From Profundibacter sp033851955 (GTDB lineage: Bacteria > Pseudomonadota > Alphaproteobacteria > Rhodobacterales > Rhodobacteraceae): a stretch of 64,000 bases of DNA. Under the pieces are notes generated by a model. The model saw only the letters and a program-made list of their open reading frames with translations, was not told the DNA's origin and did no database searches. The stretch is from positions 124,001 to 188,000 of the forward strand of contig JAWSVK010000009.1 in the NCBI GenBank assembly GCA_033851955.1, in the 5' to 3' direction. Numbering within the stretch: position 1 is the first letter of the stretch; the number at the start of each line of letters is the position of its first letter. A program made the translations under genes and the position numbers. Below are positions 61,979 through 64,000 of the stretch, piece by piece.

Positions 61979-63352
61979 CTAGTAGTTATATTCGCCATAA
62001 ATTTTGGAAATATCGCCAGCCCATTCGCCATTGTATTTGTCCAGCAACTCGTCCGCCGGAACCTTGCCTGTTTCGACACTATCAATCAGTGCATTCAGGA
62101 AGTGGCGCTCGTCCAAAACCATGCCGCCGGCCCCGGGCTTGGCACGTGCTTTAAGGCCGCTTTCGGAAATCTCCAAAACTTGGCGGGCCAGATCGCGCAT
62201 TTTGACGCCGCCAACTTCGGCCTGAAGCGCCTCAACAGAAGCTGCCACACGCCATTCTTCGCGGGTTTCGGCATCCCAATCTTTGCAAAGGTCCCACGCC
62301 GCATCCAATGAATTTTGGTCGTACATCAGCCCAGTCCACAACGCAGGCAACGCGCAAAGCCGCCGCCAAGGGCCACCATCCGCCCCTCGCATCTCCATAT
62401 ATTGCTTAATCCGCGCTTCTGGGAAGGCGGTTGTCAAATGATCGGCCCAATCGGACATGGTTGCAACTTCGCCTGGCAAAGCCGGCAATTCGCCCTTTAG
62501 GAAATCACGAAACGACATGCCAAGCGCGTCAATGTAAACCCCGTCGCGATAGACAAAATACATTGGCACATCCAAGGCGTAATCAACGTAACGCTCAAAC
62601 CCCATGCCGTCTTCAAACACAAACGGCAACATGCCGGTGCGCGAGGCATCCAGGTCGCGCCAAATCCGTGAACGCCAGCTTTTGTGGCCGTTCACTTTGC
62701 CCTCAAAAAACGGCGAGTTAGCGAATAACGCGGTGGCCACGGGCTGCAGGGCAAGCGCCACGCGAAACTTTTGAACCATGTCGGCCTCAGAGCCGAAATC
62801 AAGGTTCACCTGAACCGTGCAAGTGCGGTACATCATCTGCTTGCCGTGGGTGCCGACTTTGTCCATGTAATCGGTCATTAAACGATAGCGCCCCTTGGGC
62901 ATCATCGGCATGTCTTCGTGGGTCCAGATCGGAGCGGCGCCCAGACCGATGAACCGAACGCCCGCACCATCGGCGACGGATTGAACCTCGCGCAGGTGGG
63001 TGTTCACCTCATCGCAGGTTTCGTGGATTGAGTTGAGCGGCGCGCCGGACAACTCCAACTGGCCTCCTGGTTCCAGGCTGATGTTGGCACCATTTTTCTC
63101 AAGACCAATGATGTTTCCAGCCTCGGAAACAGGTTTCCAGTTGAACTGGTCACGCAAGGCTTCAAGCACGGATTTGATCGATCGAGAACCCTCGTAAGGC
63201 AATGGTTTTTGGCTGTCTTTGCAATAGCCAAACTTCTCGTGTTCCGTGCCAATGCGCCAATCATCTTTTGGCTTGCAACCATCGGCCAAATACTGGGCCA
63301 GTTCAGAATGATTTTGGATCGGTTCGCTGCCGCCGGATTGGGGAATGGACAT
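61979..63352 (-). CDS. gshA: Glutamate-cysteine ligase, plant type (GshA)
   Basis: A 457-residue class-II enzyme. Seen are WRIGTEHEKFGYCKDSQKPL, NIIGLEKNGANISLEPGGQL, ELSGAPLNSIHETCDEVNTH and the end RHFLNALIDSVETGKVPADE. It makes gamma-glutamylcysteine, the first step to glutathione, which fits the nearby GST. It is transcribed in the same direction as the membrane protein at 63418 with 65 bases between them. Confidence 0.95.
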   Translation of the reverse strand: MSIPQSGGSEPIQNHSELAQYLADGCKPKDDWRIGTEHEKFGYCKDSQKPLPYEGSRSIKSVLEALRDQFNWKPVSEAGNIIGLEKNGANISLEPGGQLELSGAPLNSIHETCDEVNTHLREVQSVADGAGVRFIGLGAAPIWTHEDMPMMPKGRYRLMTDYMDKVGTHGKQMMYRTCTVQVNLDFGSEADMVQKFRVALALQPVATALFANSPFFEGKVNGHKSWRSRIWRDLDASRTGMLPFVFEDGMGFERYVDYALDVPMYFVYRDGVYIDALGMSFRDFLKGELPALPGEVATMSDWADHLTTAFPEARIKQYMEMRGADGGPWRRLCALPALWTGLMYDQNSLDAAWDLCKDWDAETREEWRVAASVEALQAEVGGVKMRDLARQVLEISESGLKARAKPGAGGMVLDERHFLNALIDSVETGKVPADELLDKYNGEWAGDISKIYGEYNY

Positions 63353-63417
63353 TGGTCTGGGCCTCGTTGCTATTGGCTAGGTCTGGACGTCAGAATTGGG
63401 GACAAATGTGGGTGATG

Positions 63418-63936
63418 TCAATGCAGCCTGCTTGGTTCTTTTTGCCAGATCACAATAGGGTGAGGCGACAGCGCGTTCAGCGCCTGCAACATGCGTTGGG
63501 TTTCAAAGCCTTTTAGCACGCCAAAGGCGTCGAACAAATCTTCGGAATGTTCGGCGTCCGTTGGAATAAGCAGGGGGCGCCGGTTGGGTTCAGTCAACAG
63601 CCAGCGATGAGCCTGCCCCTCAAAAGGTAGCAATTCGACCTGTGTTAGAGCCTCAATCGAAACAGTGCCACCTTCAATCGGGCCGAAATAGATCACTTCG
63701 CGCTCGTCCACTTGGACCACGCCAGCGCCACCATCACCAACCCGAAACCGGGTGCGTTGAATGCCGCTGAAAACCCACACAGCTCCCAATGCAGTGAGGA
63801 GCCAGCCAAATATGGCAATCAGCCCTAGCGAAGTTGCCGCCAACCAGCCGCCCCACAACAGGATCAACGCGCCAATCAGAACTTCGCGCCAACGCCAAAA
63901 CAGGGCGCGGGTTTCGGGGCGGATGAAACTGTTCAT
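63418..63936 (-). CDS. Small membrane protein of unknown function
   Basis: A 172-residue protein. Residues 18-62 form two membrane helices (VLIGALILLWGGWLAATSLG, LIAIFGWLLTALGAVWVFSG), followed by a soluble beta-rich domain (VVQVDEREVIYFGPIEGGTV) and a C-terminal helix (GVLKGFETQRMLQALNAL). I do not recognise a named family, but the fold suggests a PH-like membrane-anchored domain. ATG 63936 follows a GAAAGA box and starts one base after the stop of the next gene, so they form an operon. Confidence 0.7.
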   Translation of the reverse strand: MNSFIRPETRALFWRWREVLIGALILLWGGWLAATSLGLIAIFGWLLTALGAVWVFSGIQRTRFRVGDGGAGVVQVDEREVIYFGPIEGGTVSIEALTQVELLPFEGQAHRWLLTEPNRRPLLIPTDAEHSEDLFDAFGVLKGFETQRMLQALNALSPHPIVIWQKEPSRLH

Positions 63937-63937
63937 T

Positions 63938-64000
63938 TTAATCTTTCTCCCAGATTGAAAACAGCGCCGCAGTAACGGTCGAGGCCGACTGGACGGCGTT
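63938..64000 (-). CDS. 3' end of a gene running off the right edge
   Basis: On the minus strand the last 20 codons of an open frame (NAVQSASTVTAALFSIWEKD then TAA at 63938-63940) enter from the right edge. The stop lies one base before the next start, so the two are co-transcribed. The piece is too short to identify. Confidence 0.5.
   Translation of the reverse strand, partial: NAVQSASTVTAALFSIWEKD

Noticed and set aside
1..64000. tRNA, rRNA, CRISPR arrays and insertion sequences
   Set aside because: No cloverleaf with a T-loop motif, repeat-spacer pattern, transposase or terminal inverted repeat was seen by eye; short RNAs could be missed without a covariance search.

Overview
The window looks like chromosomal DNA of a marine alphaproteobacterium of the order Rhodobacterales (Roseobacter group). 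This is inferred from gene content, not from a marker gene: an imuA-imuB-dnaE2 mutagenesis cassette, a serC-serA operon divergent from serB, a plant-type gshA, an IalB-family protein, Hint-domain secreted proteins and dapD/dapE spread among small conserved genes. Base composition is moderate in GC, with AT-richer islands. No rRNA, tRNA, CRISPR array, insertion sequence or integrase was recognised.

1-18.4 kb is mainly a surface-polysaccharide region. It holds the end of a LuxR-type response regulator, a Wzz/GumC-like chain-length protein and an O-antigen polymerase/ligase-like membrane protein. Next comes the imuA-imuB-dnaE2 cassette on the minus strand, then the dTDP-L-rhamnose genes (rfbC, rfbB, rfbD, rfbA). 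An AT-richer decoration island follows: an exostosin-like glycosyltransferase, two sulfotransferases, a NodU-type carbamoyltransferase, a small partner protein and an SGNH-fold protein.

18.4-40.7 kb is a secretion and cell-surface region. Three tandem signal-peptide proteins with phage tail-collar domains face a complete but rearranged type II secretion system: gspGHIJKLM, then gspCDEF, with the prepilin peptidase gspO divergent. A TPR-like lipoprotein lies on the opposite strand between the two blocks. Downstream of gspO are two Sel1-repeat proteins, a small periplasmic protein, a secreted tail-fibre-like protein with a peptidase S74 chaperone domain, and a 1024-residue fusion of a COG0701-type permease to FG-GAP and UnbV/ASPIC extracellular domains. 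The 18.4-40.7 kb block is the best candidate here for an undescribed system: a type II secretion system bracketed by exported phage-tail-like proteins and a novel sensor or transporter fusion.

40.8-64 kb is mostly housekeeping. It includes a metallophosphatase, serine biosynthesis (serA, serC with a structured leader, serB), an asparaginase II-family protein, an IalB-like protein, rlmN, a LOG-family protein, dapD, dapE, a HAD phosphatase, a TIGR04282-like glycosyltransferase, rnr, a glutathione transferase divergent from a WYL-domain regulator, and gshA. Exceptions are two Hint-domain proteins (one has lost the catalytic cysteine), a frame-disrupted membrane protein after rlmN, and an unrecognised 306-residue protein directly behind dapD.
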